The notes: generated by a model not told the origin, from the sequence alone. Positions 7,768 through 16,740 are shown, counted from the first letter of the stretch. The stretch is 64,000 nt of DNA from Candidatus Gastranaerophilales bacterium (GCA_944324165.1 CALUVG010000002.1:1-64000), one strand, 5' to 3'. Numbers and translations are program-made.

Positions 7768-8526
7768 TCAAATATCGTTTAAACCCGATGCGGGATTATG
7801 AGACCACCCGACATCAGGTGCAATCTTTTTACCTGTAAGAGGGTCTGTATAAACAGTCACTGGCTTATATTCACCCGATTTTTTAGAAACTAACCTCATT
7901 TCCTGAGACAAAGTTCCTGTGGAATTCCCCGGCTTTGCATCTTTCTTTTTGAGGTTATAATCTGAAAGAGCGTTAACTCTGCAACGGCATCTCCAACCGT
8001 TCGGTGGGTAAAAACTTGCCCAGAAAGGATCATCATATCTGTAAATTAATCCATGCAGTTGTGCGTGTTCGGGTCTTGTTCTGTTATCAAGGACAGCAAC
8101 GTATTCCCAATACGGTCTATTGTCCACATTATCCATCTGAGTTTTATAACGCCCTGTCATATATGAAGTCTGCATATTAACGGCATAGATGGTTTTTAAT
8201 CGGTACATTGAACCAAGCTGAACTTTTTCTGCGTTGCCTTGAGTATCAACAACAATCTGTTCTCCCCACCAACCTTTCTTTTGCAGGGTTGGTTTGAGTT
8301 CTTTTTGAAACTCACTGAATGTTTTTCCCTCAGACAGGGCTTTATCCAAAGCAGAGCGAATATCTTTTAGAATATCCTCACGCATAACTTTGGCAACTGT
8401 GAAAGTCTTTTTATGTGCATCTTGCCAGAGTTCGTACCAATCCCAAGTGAAAGTTTGACCTTTTCGCCTGAAATATTTTATGGCTGCTGCCGGAGCAAGT
8501 TTAAATAGACCTTTAAGTTCGATCAT
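7768..8526 (-). CDS. Mu gpF-like minor head protein
   Basis: About 252 aa from the ATG at 8526 (AGAGG upstream; a longer frame exists but lacks a ribosome site). The central and C-terminal part carries the phage Mu F-like head morphogenesis signature: DNRTRPEHAQLHG, then FWASFYPPNGWRCRCRV. In Mu, gpF is a minor head protein needed for head assembly around the portal. The start overlaps the C5-methylase stop by 14 bp, indicating translational coupling in the late operon. Confidence 0.88.
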   Translation of the reverse strand: MIELKGLFKLAPAAAIKYFRRKGQTFTWDWYELWQDAHKKTFTVAKVMREDILKDIRSALDKALSEGKTFSEFQKELKPTLQKKGWWGEQIVVDTQGNAEKVQLGSMYRLKTIYAVNMQTSYMTGRYKTQMDNVDNRPYWEYVAVLDNRTRPEHAQLHGLIYRYDDPFWASFYPPNGWRCRCRVNALSDYNLKKKDAKPGNSTGTLSQEMRLVSKKSGEYKPVTVYTDPLTGKKIAPDVGWSHNPASGLNDI

Positions 8527-9712
8527 TCTCGACCTCTGCCGCTTGGTTGCTCGCATTAAACGGGTCTGCGGTCTTGGACTTCTCCAAGCCCTCCGCCCTC
8601 TGCTCGCAATCCGCGATTTTTCTTGCAACAGCTTCAACAACATTTACGGTTACGGCATTGCCTGCCATCTTGTATAAACGACAATCTGCCAGTCCGATTT
8701 CACGTGCTTTCTCTATCATTTCATCAGGAAATCCCTGAAGTCTGAAACACTCAAGCGGAGTTAATCTGCGGATTCTGTATCCGTCAATAGTTCCCATATT
8801 GCAGTTTGTATCAAGAGTTTGAGAACAGCCTTTACCAACTCTTCCTCGTCTTGTTTTAGAATGTGGAAAAGCAAGATTTATTCCGTCTCCTGGGATTGCC
8901 TCATCGTAACCTTTTTTAGTACCGTTCCTCACACGCATTAAAGGAGTATCTCCTGCAACCAAAAGTGTTTGAACAGTATCAGAAGGACGATATTTGTCAT
9001 AACGTACCCTGTTTACAAAATACAAACCTGTTTTAGCACCGAGTCCGCCGCCGTTTGCAGTAAGACAGGAACTTAAACCGTCCGGTAAATAAATTCTGTT
9101 GCCTTGAGGTGTCTTGGGACTTAATGGATGTTGATTGAGCGTGCTAATATTTTCGATTCCGTCCGGGGTGAGAGGAAATATTTTTCCGGCACATCCTTTT
9201 CCATAACATCCAACAATGTACACTCTTTCCCTGTTTTGAGGAACTCCGAAGAACTTAGAATTAAGTAATTGCCATTGCACTTGATACCCAAGGTCGGTGA
9301 GAATTTTAAGTATTGTTTGGAAAGTTTTTCCACTGTCGTGATTAAGTAAGCCTTTAACGTTTTCGAGTATAAAATATCGGGGTCGCTTGTCTTTGAGAAT
9401 CCGTGCGACTTCAAAAAACATTGTGCCTCTGGTGTCTTCAAAGCCGCGTCTTTTTCCTGCAATCGAGAAAGACTGGCAAGGAAATCCTCCGCAGAGAATG
9501 TCGAAGTCGGGCAATTCTTCTGTATTGATTGTTCTGATGTCATTAAAAAATAACTCCTCTTCGGTATTAAAATATGCTTTGTATAATTTGTTGGCATATT
9601 CGTCATTATCACAATAGCCGATACTTTTAAAACCCGCTCTTTCAAGTCCGATTCTGAAACCGCCTATACCGGAAAATAAATCCAAAAACGTTAATTGCTT
9701 ATTCAAGACCAT
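8513..9712 (-). CDS. C5-cytosine DNA methyltransferase (Dcm family)
   Basis: About 399 aa from the ATG at 9712, which has GGGAGGAG just upstream and overlaps the portal stop by 14 bp. Motifs in order: I (FSGIGGFR, residues 13-20), IV with the catalytic cysteine (GGFPCQS, C79), VI (ENVKG, 117-121), VIII (QNRERV) and the C-terminal GNAVTVNVVE. The target-recognition region lies between motif VIII and the C-terminus. No cognate endonuclease is adjacent, so this is a phage orphan methylase, probably anti-restriction. It is inserted between the portal and gpF genes. Confidence 0.92.
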   Translation of the reverse strand: MVLNKQLTFLDLFSGIGGFRIGLERAGFKSIGYCDNDEYANKLYKAYFNTEEELFFNDIRTINTEELPDFDILCGGFPCQSFSIAGKRRGFEDTRGTMFFEVARILKDKRPRYFILENVKGLLNHDSGKTFQTILKILTDLGYQVQWQLLNSKFFGVPQNRERVYIVGCYGKGCAGKIFPLTPDGIENISTLNQHPLSPKTPQGNRIYLPDGLSSCLTANGGGLGAKTGLYFVNRVRYDKYRPSDTVQTLLVAGDTPLMRVRNGTKKGYDEAIPGDGINLAFPHSKTRRGRVGKGCSQTLDTNCNMGTIDGYRIRRLTPLECFRLQGFPDEMIEKAREIGLADCRLYKMAGNAVTVNVVEAVARKIADCEQRAEGLEKSKTADPFNASNQAAEVENDRT

Positions 9713-11162
9713 CACTCCTCCCTTGCAGTTCACACAGGAAAAGTGCCTTTTGAAGAGATTGTTCAAACTTCTTTGAATGCAGGTTTTTATCCGTTAAAAG
9801 TTCATAAGCCTCATCGAAGTCATCACAATCCTCAAGCAGTGAAATTAAAGGTGAAAGCATCTGTTGAGCCTGTTCATTTAATTTTTTTGTTGAAATAAAC
9901 TCAAGCAGATTTTCTATCTGGTCTTGTCCGGGAACGGACGGCTCGCTTTCCTTGAATTCCTTAAACTGAGAATTTGTTGCAGGGATAACATCTTCCCTGA
10001 TATCAAAATCCTCATCTTCAAGACCGTATGCTTTAATAAAATAATTTTTCGTAAATTTAACACCGGTATCGGAGAGAATTTTGTCTCTCTGTGCAAGAGT
10101 CAAATCAACTTCTTCCGGTGCATATAACTGAAATATAGGGACTTCTTCATTAGAAAAATTAATTTCGTAAATCCAACGGATAAGCTGGTTTATAACACTT
10201 TCAACGAGTTTTTTATCAGAATCAATAATATCCTGACGAACAGCCATATGCGTATTTGCCGCAGCATAACTTCCTGTTGAACCTATTTCGGTTGTAAGAG
10301 TTTGTCCTAAGATTGCTTTTGAAATTTCAGAATTCATCTTGTCGATGAGTTTTTCATAAATTTCGGCAGATGAAGATTTATTTGCCTCTTGAATTTCAAC
10401 AGACGAATCATCAGGAATAACAGCGATTGCATCTTGAACCATATCCTCTAACATATCGGCGAGAGTCGTTGTTTCTTCTCTTGATGCTCCACGTGGGTGT
10501 TTGCCTATCAAATGAGGCATTCCGTATTTTTCAGTGAATACTACCCAAAACTTCAGTCCGCCTTTTTTGAATGTTACAGACCAAAAGACACGAGATAACG
10601 TTCTCTCACCGTAAGGATTGTTATAAGATGGATTATTTTGAGCAAGCAGGAATTTTTTATCCGGAACAATTTCGCCGTAGTAATTTTCTTTAGTTCTAAA
10701 TTTTAGATTATTATCATCATCAAAACAAAACCATTCCGGCGGCTTTGCAATAATTTTTTCAGGCAGAACGTGTCCTGATTTTGTTTTCTTCCAAATAATC
10801 TCTAAAGGCTGATAACCGAACTGCGTTGCATCAAGAATATCACTTATTAATTTATGAATATCCAGTTTTTTAAGTAATTCTTCAATCGCCTCAGCGTTTT
10901 TATCTTTATCCAAACCTCGATTAATTTCCCAATCGAGAGATAAAACTCCTGCTTTTCGTGATTGAGTGCAGGCAAAAACGTGAGGATCACAAAGCAATTC
11001 CTTATAAATCCTAATATCCTTGCCCTGTTTTCTGAGAACAATATCAGGGTCGGGGAGAATGTTTGCCAGAGAATAAAAGTTTAATGCTCGTTTTCGGGTC
11101 GCAATTTCTTCTGACAAACTTTTTTTAGAGTTTGCTTTTTTGAGAATAGAATCGTCTGTCAT
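9699..11162 (-). CDS. Mu gp29-like portal protein (DUF935)
   Basis: A 487-aa protein resembling Mu gp29-type portals: an early block with LPDPDIVLRKQGKDI and a TRKAGVLSLDWEI-like segment, a central FGYQPLEIIW, and the GKHPRGASREE / ILGQTLTTEIGSTGSYAAANTH region typical of the DUF935 family. It should form the dodecameric ring at the head vertex through which DNA is packaged. The start abuts the tail-tube gene stop. Having the portal downstream of the tube gene differs from Mu, where the portal precedes the capsid genes. Confidence 0.9.
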   Translation of the reverse strand: MTDDSILKKANSKKSLSEEIATRKRALNFYSLANILPDPDIVLRKQGKDIRIYKELLCDPHVFACTQSRKAGVLSLDWEINRGLDKDKNAEAIEELLKKLDIHKLISDILDATQFGYQPLEIIWKKTKSGHVLPEKIIAKPPEWFCFDDDNNLKFRTKENYYGEIVPDKKFLLAQNNPSYNNPYGERTLSRVFWSVTFKKGGLKFWVVFTEKYGMPHLIGKHPRGASREETTTLADMLEDMVQDAIAVIPDDSSVEIQEANKSSSAEIYEKLIDKMNSEISKAILGQTLTTEIGSTGSYAAANTHMAVRQDIIDSDKKLVESVINQLIRWIYEINFSNEEVPIFQLYAPEEVDLTLAQRDKILSDTGVKFTKNYFIKAYGLEDEDFDIREDVIPATNSQFKEFKESEPSVPGQDQIENLLEFISTKKLNEQAQQMLSPLISLLEDCDDFDEAYELLTDKNLHSKKFEQSLQKALFLCELQGRSDGLE

Positions 11163-11683
11163 TAGGCACCTGTATTCTTTTTGAAGGTAGCGAGCATATC
11201 GACCATTCCAACTTTGTAGATGTTTTCAAGAACATCTATTTCAAAGATTTCTACTCCGTCAACGATTAACTTGGCATAGGTTACAGCCATAGTTGTTTCG
11301 TATTCGGCATTTTCCTGCGGCTTAATATTACCGAGAGGGAATTCTTTGAAAGTTCCGATTAAAAAAGCAGTGGCAGGAACTTCCTTAATTCTTCCCGTTC
11401 CGTTGTAAGTTTCAAGGTTTGCTCTAACCTGTATCATTGTTGCTAAAAACGGATTAGAACATATTGCCATAACACTCGGATAAAGTGCATTCCACTTAAT
11501 TTTGCATTCAAGTTTATCAATTCCGGCAAAAAATTCAGCAGAACCGACCATGCCAAGAGCCTTATGCTCAGCCATTTTATGCTTAATCTGCGGAAGCTGT
11601 ACTTCTTCAGCTCGTCCGAGCAGGTTGATGCCGTTCATATAAACATTGGCGTTGGTTAATTTGTTTATTTCAATTTTAGACAT
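11162..11683 (-). CDS. Contractile tail tube protein
   Basis: A 173-aa protein of the P2 FII / Mu gpM tail-tube type: NVYMNGINLLGRAEEVQLPQ at the N-terminus, a central LECKIKWNALYPSV, and a C-terminal VDGVEIFEIDVLENIYKVG. It should polymerise as the inner tube of the contractile tail. It follows the sheath gene (with one small gene between), the usual sheath-tube order. Confidence 0.88.
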   Translation of the reverse strand: MSKIEINKLTNANVYMNGINLLGRAEEVQLPQIKHKMAEHKALGMVGSAEFFAGIDKLECKIKWNALYPSVMAICSNPFLATMIQVRANLETYNGTGRIKEVPATAFLIGTFKEFPLGNIKPQENAEYETTMAVTYAKLIVDGVEIFEIDVLENIYKVGMVDMLATFKKNTGA

Positions 11684-11692
11684 ATAAACTCC

Positions 11693-11872
11693 CTAAGACT
11701 TTTTGAAAAGACCGCAATCCCTAATCTCCACATCCGAATAGTGCATAATGACATACTCCTTGCTGATGGCTTGGATTAAGGGACATTTATAGATGTTTTT
11801 GCAGTTAAAGCAAATATCCGCACAATCGGTGTGAACCTCTAAAACTCCTCTGTCATTGACAATTGCATACAT
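11693..11872 (-). CDS. Small cysteine-rich phage protein between sheath and tube
   Basis: A 59-aa frame whose ATG (11870-11872) overlaps the sheath stop as TAATG. The protein has five cysteines, four of them in a cluster (CADICFNCKNIYKC), suggesting a metal-binding knuckle, then a helical C-terminus ending DCGLFKKS. It occupies an otherwise empty 180-bp slot in a tightly packed operon, which supports coding. Function unknown; a tail assembly factor is a guess from position only. Confidence 0.65.
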   Translation of the reverse strand: MYAIVNDRGVLEVHTDCADICFNCKNIYKCPLIQAISKEYVIMHYSDVEIRDCGLFKKS

Positions 11873-13104
11873 TATGAACCGCCCAGAGATTTCAACAGTT
11901 CAATATTGATGAACGATTCAAACGTAATTCTTTCAGCCGGAGTCGGAGGCATAAATTCAATGTCAAACGTTAAATGTCCGTTTGCGATTTCCGTTGCAGG
12001 GTTTTTATCCTGATTGAATGTACATTTACCGTCAATCAATGCACCACGACCGATTAAGGTTCTGATAAACTGATTTACAGTTTCGCAGATTGAATCAATT
12101 AAGCCGTTATCAATCGGGTAATCCATGAATTGGAGCATTGAATATTCAACCGATTCATGAAGAATATCAGCGGTTCTTCTGACGTTTATAAAGTTGGTCG
12201 GATTTGTTGAACTCGGATAAGCAGCAGACCTGTTGCCCCATGTTCTGAAACCTGAGCCGTAAGAATTGAATACAGTTACAACACCGCATTCATTCAAAGC
12301 GTTAACTTCAGATGTCGGGTCATTAATCATTGAAGTTAATTGCCGTTCAACTCCGACAATTCCTTGAATTTCAGTATTTGAAGGAGACCAATGGTAACCC
12401 TTCTCAACATCTTTTGACGCAATTACACCGGCTAACCTTTGAGAATACGGTTGTAATTTTATGGAATCAGACTCTGAGTCATAAACCTTTAAATGCGGAT
12501 AGCAGAGGATTATACGTTCGGATGAAGTATTGAAATTGATTGTACCTTCAGGACCACGACCTGAAATAACTTCTTGAACAGAAGCACCGACAGGTGCATC
12601 AACAATACCCATCGCACGAATTTTATTGCAGATAGTATTCATCTCGGTTACAACAGCCGTTTCCTCACAAAATACAGGTGCAATAATCGTTTTAGGATAA
12701 TAGCCAAATAAAGAATAACAATCCTCAAAGGCTTTCATTCCGGTGCGTTTTCCTGTAAGAGCATCAACACTTCCGTTGATTTCGCCGACTGTAACATCTG
12801 AAACATCTTCGTGCTTTTCAGGGTCATAGACGTTTATAACAATCGCAATGCCGGCACCCTGATCGAATATTGCTTGCAGGGCTTGAGGTATAGTAAATCC
12901 TGCTTTATGATTACCGAAATACCTTACAGCCTCAATCTCGTTCATAATCAAAGTCGGGGTGTTGATTGTTTTGTACTCGTCTTCAACATCTTCAATCGGT
13001 GCAGTTCCGACAATTCCGACAACAGCAGTTTTTACTGTAGTAATTGTTCTTGCACCTTTTGTAATTTCTATGGTTTCAACACCATGAAGAAAACTTGCAG
13101 GCAT
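11872..13104 (-). CDS. Contractile tail sheath protein (gpL-like)
   Basis: A 410-aa tail sheath protein. Family features are the N-terminal FLHGVETIEITKGARTI, the TAVVGIVGTAP segment, a variable middle, FRTWGNRS with the following VRRTADILHESVEYSM, and a C-terminal domain ending near LTFDIEFMPPTPAERI. It wraps the tube and contracts on injection. The ATG at 13104 has GGAG upstream and lies 27 bp after the gp37-like gene. Confidence 0.92.
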   Translation of the reverse strand: MPASFLHGVETIEITKGARTITTVKTAVVGIVGTAPIEDVEDEYKTINTPTLIMNEIEAVRYFGNHKAGFTIPQALQAIFDQGAGIAIVINVYDPEKHEDVSDVTVGEINGSVDALTGKRTGMKAFEDCYSLFGYYPKTIIAPVFCEETAVVTEMNTICNKIRAMGIVDAPVGASVQEVISGRGPEGTINFNTSSERIILCYPHLKVYDSESDSIKLQPYSQRLAGVIASKDVEKGYHWSPSNTEIQGIVGVERQLTSMINDPTSEVNALNECGVVTVFNSYGSGFRTWGNRSAAYPSSTNPTNFINVRRTADILHESVEYSMLQFMDYPIDNGLIDSICETVNQFIRTLIGRGALIDGKCTFNQDKNPATEIANGHLTFDIEFMPPTPAERITFESFINIELLKSLGGS

Positions 13105-13130
13105 ATATATAAACTCCTTGGGGGTAAAAA

Positions 13131-13547
13131 TTAAATTTCTAAATCTTGTATATTTGTTGTGGTTAGTGTGAAATTAACTCCGTATTGCCAGATACCGGCT
13201 TTTTCGGAGATGAAAAAATCTTTTGATGGACTTAATTTTGAGCAACCGTCAGGTGCAAAACCTGTAAGAACTGCTTTAATTTTGTCAATATATTCGTATG
13301 CTCCCTCGTTTTTTCTGAGGTTTCGGGTTACAACAGTAATTGAAAATTCTTTTTTGTTTTCCTGAGAGATAAATCCGAGTGCATCTGTTGAAGTGTAGTT
13401 ACTTCCCTGATAATGCACAAGCAAAGCACCGATTGGATGGAGTAAGATAAATTCCGCAGGCTTGTCGGGAAAACCTTGAACAAGGACTTCGGAGAATACT
13501 GTTTTTAATTTTCCAATTATTGCGTTTTCAATATCACGTATATTCAA
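13131..13547 (-). CDS. Mu gp37-like head-tail protein (DUF1834)
   Basis: A 138-aa protein similar to Mu gp37 (DUF1834): N-terminal IRDIENAIIGKLK, LLHPIGALLVHYQGS, a central SITVVTRNLR and a C-terminal beta-rich end. By family and position, after gp36 and before the sheath, it is a head-tail connector or tail terminator component. It is separated from gp36 by an unusual GC-rich 116-bp spacer. Confidence 0.75.
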   Translation of the reverse strand: MNIRDIENAIIGKLKTVFSEVLVQGFPDKPAEFILLHPIGALLVHYQGSNYTSTDALGFISQENKKEFSITVVTRNLRKNEGAYEYIDKIKAVLTGFAPDGCSKLSPSKDFFISEKAGIWQYGVNFTLTTTNIQDLEI

Positions 13548-13555
13548 TAAATAAA

Positions 13556-13671
13556 GCTCCTGTGGTACTCGGACTTACGTCCTGCGTTCCTACGTCGCCA
13601 TCGAACGGTTACGCCCTGCATCGTCTTTGCCTACGCAAAGCCGTTTCGGGCTTCACACACGGCTCACGCAT
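13556..13671. other. GC-rich hairpin island between gp36 and gp37 genes
   Basis: A 116-bp non-coding spacer much richer in G+C than its surroundings. It holds consecutive hairpins: GGAC-TTAC-GTCC (13571-13582), CTTTGC-CTAC-GCAAAG (13625-13640) and AAGCC-GTTTCG-GGCTT (13638-13653, overlapping the previous stem), plus CGTTC/GAACG around 13584-13606. A short unit (C/T)TACG(T/C)C recurs four times at 16-21 bp spacing. It may be a structured RNA acting on the late mRNA, or a small palindromic mobile repeat; the sequence alone does not decide. Confidence 0.5.
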
Positions 13672-14115
13672 TTAATATTCAAACATCCGCTCCTTGCTAA
13701 AGAGCCTGTCAATTATCGACTTATTTGTTTTGTATTCTTCAGCATTAAATCCTGCGGTTTCAAGGGAATCGTTTTCGCTTTGCAGGGAGATAACACCTTT
13801 TTGAATATCTTTGAGAGTTGAGATTGCGTTTTTGTAGTTATTTTCAATAACTTCCGGCATTTCATCTCTCATTCTGCGTGTGTAGAGCCTATGAATGCTT
13901 AAATCAATGGCAAGAATTCTGAGTAAAGGGAAATGGGCATCTAAGGGTAGAGTGTATCTGCCACGAAGATACCCATCGATGAGCGTAGAAGAATAAAGGA
14001 TAGCCTCTTGGGCAACGACACGATCGACAGCTTCTTGCCCATCATCAGAAGTGAGCTGGATAAGAGTAGGGGTAGAGGTTTGTGTTTCGATATCGTCAAT
14101 CGTGCAATAATCCAT
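13672..14115 (-). CDS. Mu gp36-like head completion protein (DUF1320)
   Basis: A 147-aa helical protein matching the gp36/DUF1320 type: DYCTIDDIE at the N-terminus, a SSTLIDGYLRGRYTLPL block with the typical Y-L-x-x-R-Y-x-L-P-L motif, and LAIDLSIHRLYTRR. In Mu-like phages it acts in the head-tail interface. It begins 2 bp after the decoration-like gene ends. Confidence 0.85.
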   Translation of the reverse strand: MDYCTIDDIETQTSTPTLIQLTSDDGQEAVDRVVAQEAILYSSTLIDGYLRGRYTLPLDAHFPLLRILAIDLSIHRLYTRRMRDEMPEVIENNYKNAISTLKDIQKGVISLQSENDSLETAGFNAEEYKTNKSIIDRLFSKERMFEY

Positions 14116-14117
14116 TT

Positions 14118-14456
14118 TTAACCTTTCAAAATTCTTATTTCCTGACCTGCGGTTCCGGCATCAAGGGCATAGCCGTTTGTAATGGCAGAGTCTGCAACCT
14201 TAACAGCTTTACCTTCTGCATCAGATGCAACGGCATCTCCGACAGCGATTGTTCCTGCGGCTTCAACAAGCAGAATTCCTAAAACCGCAACAGGTGCATA
14301 TTCACCTTTAGCGGTTGAAACATCTGAGACACCGAGAGCTTTAGCACCTGCGGCACAATAATTGCCGTCAAATCCGATAAATCTGTGCTGTTCCAAATCC
14401 GCAGCAGCAAGAGTTGAATCAATTAAAAGAGGTTTGTAAGTTTTATTTGTTGTCAT
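14118..14456 (-). CDS. DUF2190-like capsid-associated (decoration) protein
   Basis: About 112 aa from the ATG at 14456 (AAGGAGG upstream). The small alanine/glycine-rich beta protein (FIGFDGNYCAAGAKALGV, LLVEAAGTIAVGDAVASD, ATNGYALDAGTAGQEIRIL-like end) fits the DUF2190 family encoded beside major capsid genes and thought to decorate or stabilise the shell. It overlaps the preceding gene by 14 bp, as do several neighbours. Confidence 0.75.
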   Translation of the reverse strand: MTTNKTYKPLLIDSTLAAADLEQHRFIGFDGNYCAAGAKALGVSDVSTAKGEYAPVAVLGILLVEAAGTIAVGDAVASDAEGKAVKVADSAITNGYALDAGTAGQEIRILKG

Positions 14457-14769
14457 CAGAACCTCCTTTTTCATCAGCTTTTGATTCTTCTTCCGCAGTT
14501 ACGGTTTGAGATTCAGTTTCGGTTTTTGTTTCTGCTTTTGTCTGATTTTTAGCAGAGGTTTTATTTTCAGACTTCTTGTTCCCTGTTGATGCGGTTTTAG
14601 AAGTCTGAGTTTGTGCTTTAGATTTTGCAGGGGCTGACTGATTCGGCAGAAGTTCCACAAAATCTTCAAGCCGTTTTGCTTGAGTGTCATCAAGTTCAAT
14701 GGTTGAACCTTCTTTATACACAGTTTTATTGTGCATGATTGAGGTATGTTTAACTTTATACAGTGCCAT
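14443..14769 (-). CDS. Small capsid-adjacent protein with acidic/lysine-rich tail
   Basis: About 108 aa from the ATG at 14769 (AAGGAGG 7 bp upstream; overlaps the capsid stop by 14 bp). Residues 1-42 form a compact domain (ALYKVKHTSIMHNKTVYKEG, then a helix DTQAKRLEDFVELL) seen in short head-region proteins of many phages. The remaining 65 residues are low-complexity Lys/Thr/Ser/Glu/Ala and probably disordered. Function unknown; context points to the head. Confidence 0.65.
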   Translation of the reverse strand: MALYKVKHTSIMHNKTVYKEGSTIELDDTQAKRLEDFVELLPNQSAPAKSKAQTQTSKTASTGNKKSENKTSAKNQTKAETKTETESQTVTAEEESKADEKGGSDDNK

Positions 14770-15727
14770 CAGTACCTCCTTGTTCGCTATCATCTTCTTT
14801 TTTGGTTTCACCGTTTACTTTTGAAATTAAGTACCCGGCTTCAGCACCGACTAAAAACGGTGTGTAAATGTCGGTAGCCCTGATATACTTAACTTTGTTG
14901 CCCTCTTTTTGATATTCATCAATTTGCAGGGCATCTTTTTTGCGGACAGTGTAACCGTAAGACGGATCGTATTCCGTTCTTGAATTGCCAAGATTTGGAA
15001 CATATGCAAGCACAATATTATCCTGCCAGATTCTGACAAAATTTCCGTCTTTATCCGCAAAGATTGATTTTCCGATGAAAATATTTTCAATCTCGAAAAT
15101 TTCTTTTAATAAATTAATTGTTACTAATTTATTGAGATTGTCGGAAATCAAACCTTTAAGCTGAGGGTGTTTTTTGAGGGTTTTCCAAGCTGCTTGCCCT
15201 ATAATCATAGTGTTCGGGTCTTGAGCAATTTTAGAGGAAACCGCATCTTTGGCATCATCGATTACACCCTGCGGATCAGAATTCTCATCGGTAAAACAAG
15301 ATGTGCCGGACAATAAAATTTTGTTGCCGGTAGGATATTTATTAGCATCTTGAGCCAAATCAGCACACTGTTTTTCAAGTTTCAGCTTCAAACCTTCCGT
15401 TACAACATTAGTTGCGTGAAGTTGTAATTTAACTTTTTCCGCTTCCTGTTCTTCACGATAATCAATCGGGTATGACAAATCGTGTTCAGCGAGGGTAGTT
15501 GTATGTTTTTTGAAACCTTGCGGCGAGATAACATTTGAATTCGCCCTTATTGCACGTTCGGTATCGTAAAGATTGAACGCTTCCTTGTTGAATTCAAAAA
15601 TGTCAATTTTTTCTTTCTCAGAAGTAATTTCAGGGAACAGATGCTGAGCCACAAAGGCATTATTACTGTAACCACGAGCGACCTCTGAGAGATACGCATT
15701 TATGCGTAATTCTTCAAGTCTTCCCAT
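14756..15727 (-). CDS. Major capsid protein
   Basis: A 323-aa protein with features of the HK97-fold major head proteins of Mu-like and related phages: an N-terminal ISEVARGYSNN-like LSEVARGYSNNAFVAQHLFP, a helical middle (the spine-helix region around residues 110-125), TMIIGQAAWKTLKKHP typical of the capsid axial domain, and a C-terminal IRATDIYTPFLVGAEAGYLI. Its position directly after the protease/scaffold gene matches Mu I then T. It should form the icosahedral shell. Confidence 0.85.
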   Translation of the reverse strand: MGRLEELRINAYLSEVARGYSNNAFVAQHLFPEITSEKEKIDIFEFNKEAFNLYDTERAIRANSNVISPQGFKKHTTTLAEHDLSYPIDYREEQEAEKVKLQLHATNVVTEGLKLKLEKQCADLAQDANKYPTGNKILLSGTSCFTDENSDPQGVIDDAKDAVSSKIAQDPNTMIIGQAAWKTLKKHPQLKGLISDNLNKLVTINLLKEIFEIENIFIGKSIFADKDGNFVRIWQDNIVLAYVPNLGNSRTEYDPSYGYTVRKKDALQIDEYQKEGNKVKYIRATDIYTPFLVGAEAGYLISKVNGETKKEDDSEQGGTDGTV

Positions 15728-15759
15728 TTAAACTCCTTTTATATCAATGTTTCGGGGTA

Positions 15760-16740
15760 TTACTTATTTAATTTGAGCAGTGCATCTTTAAATGAAATGT
15801 TTTCTTTTGTTGCAAGAGCCTTAGCCTCTTTGAACACCTCAAGGCTTTCCTCATCTGCGTTTGCAAATTTTTCCACATCTTCATTTGTTTGGTCGGTTTG
15901 CTTTTCTTTAGTGGCAAACTCACCGTATTTTATTTGATTCGGCAAGGACTCAATAAAAGATTTGAAGTCGAGAACGACTGTTGAATCCTCGCCGAATTTT
16001 TTGACATTATCTAACTCCTGAAGAACGGATAAGACAATATTCTTGTTTGCAGGGACTAACGTTCCTTTTTCAATTTGTTTGTCGATGAATTCTTCAAATT
16101 CTTTTTTCTTCAAAGAAGTTTTAATGTCATTCAATTCTTTTTCGATTTCTTCCTTACCCTGAGCTTTTTCTTTAAAAGTTGCGACTTCATCGGATAAGGC
16201 AGAAATTTTTTCTTTTAAAGATTTGATTGTTTCAAGTTTTTTGTTTGATTCCTTGAATGTTGCAAGCTGCTTTTCAAGGTCTGCAACCTGATTTTTCAAA
16301 TCTTCAATTTCTTGTTCCGAAAATTGTTCCGGCTCATCTTCAGCATTGAATTCAAAAGTATCAGCTTCTGATTCCATAAATTTGATAGGTTCTAAACCTT
16401 TAACCTGCGGAATTGCTGCTCCGAGGAATGAAACGGCTTTAAGGTATGCACCTTTGCCTTCAAGATTTCTGTACAATTCAACAGAAACTTTTTTGAACTT
16501 GCCGTCATTAACGTCCTTTTCAAACTCTTCCGGCACTTCTTTAAAACTCACTTTGAGTTTATCGCCATCGGCTTTTACGGTATCAACCCAGCCGTAAGCG
16601 GGTCCTGATTGCTGATGATCGATTGTAATCGGGGCTTCACAAAATTGCGGATCATAGTTTTTTGCAATCTGTGCGATTTCTTTTTTAGTAAACTTCCCTT
16701 GGGGGTAAGTTCCGGCTTTAAAAACTTCGTAAAATTTCAT
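15760..16740 (-). CDS. Mu gpI-like prohead protease/scaffold
   Basis: About 326 aa from the ATG at 16740, chosen because AGAAGG lies upstream; a 14-codon longer start has none. The N-terminal ~150 residues (KFYEVFKAGTYPQGKFTK, ITIDHQQSGPAYGWV, KKVSVELYRN) resemble the Mu I-type head maturation protease, where the histidine of the DHQ motif and the serine of KVSVEL fit the family. The C-terminal half is a long Lys/Glu coiled coil (about 150-240), the scaffold portion, followed by an acidic tail. It is the first gene of the minus-strand late operon. Confidence 0.85.
   Translation of the reverse strand: MKFYEVFKAGTYPQGKFTKKEIAQIAKNYDPQFCEAPITIDHQQSGPAYGWVDTVKADGDKLKVSFKEVPEEFEKDVNDGKFKKVSVELYRNLEGKGAYLKAVSFLGAAIPQVKGLEPIKFMESEADTFEFNAEDEPEQFSEQEIEDLKNQVADLEKQLATFKESNKKLETIKSLKEKISALSDEVATFKEKAQGKEEIEKELNDIKTSLKKKEFEEFIDKQIEKGTLVPANKNIVLSVLQELDNVKKFGEDSTVVLDFKSFIESLPNQIKYGEFATKEKQTDQTNEDVEKFANADEESLEVFKEAKALATKENISFKDALLKLNK

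Noticed and set aside
9121-9645. A 174-codon minus-strand frame inside the C5 methylase.
   Set aside because: It overlaps a gene with all methylase motifs and has no family features.
13556-13671. GC-rich island as a tRNA or tmRNA fragment.
   Set aside because: No cloverleaf, TTC loop or CCA end can be drawn on either strand.
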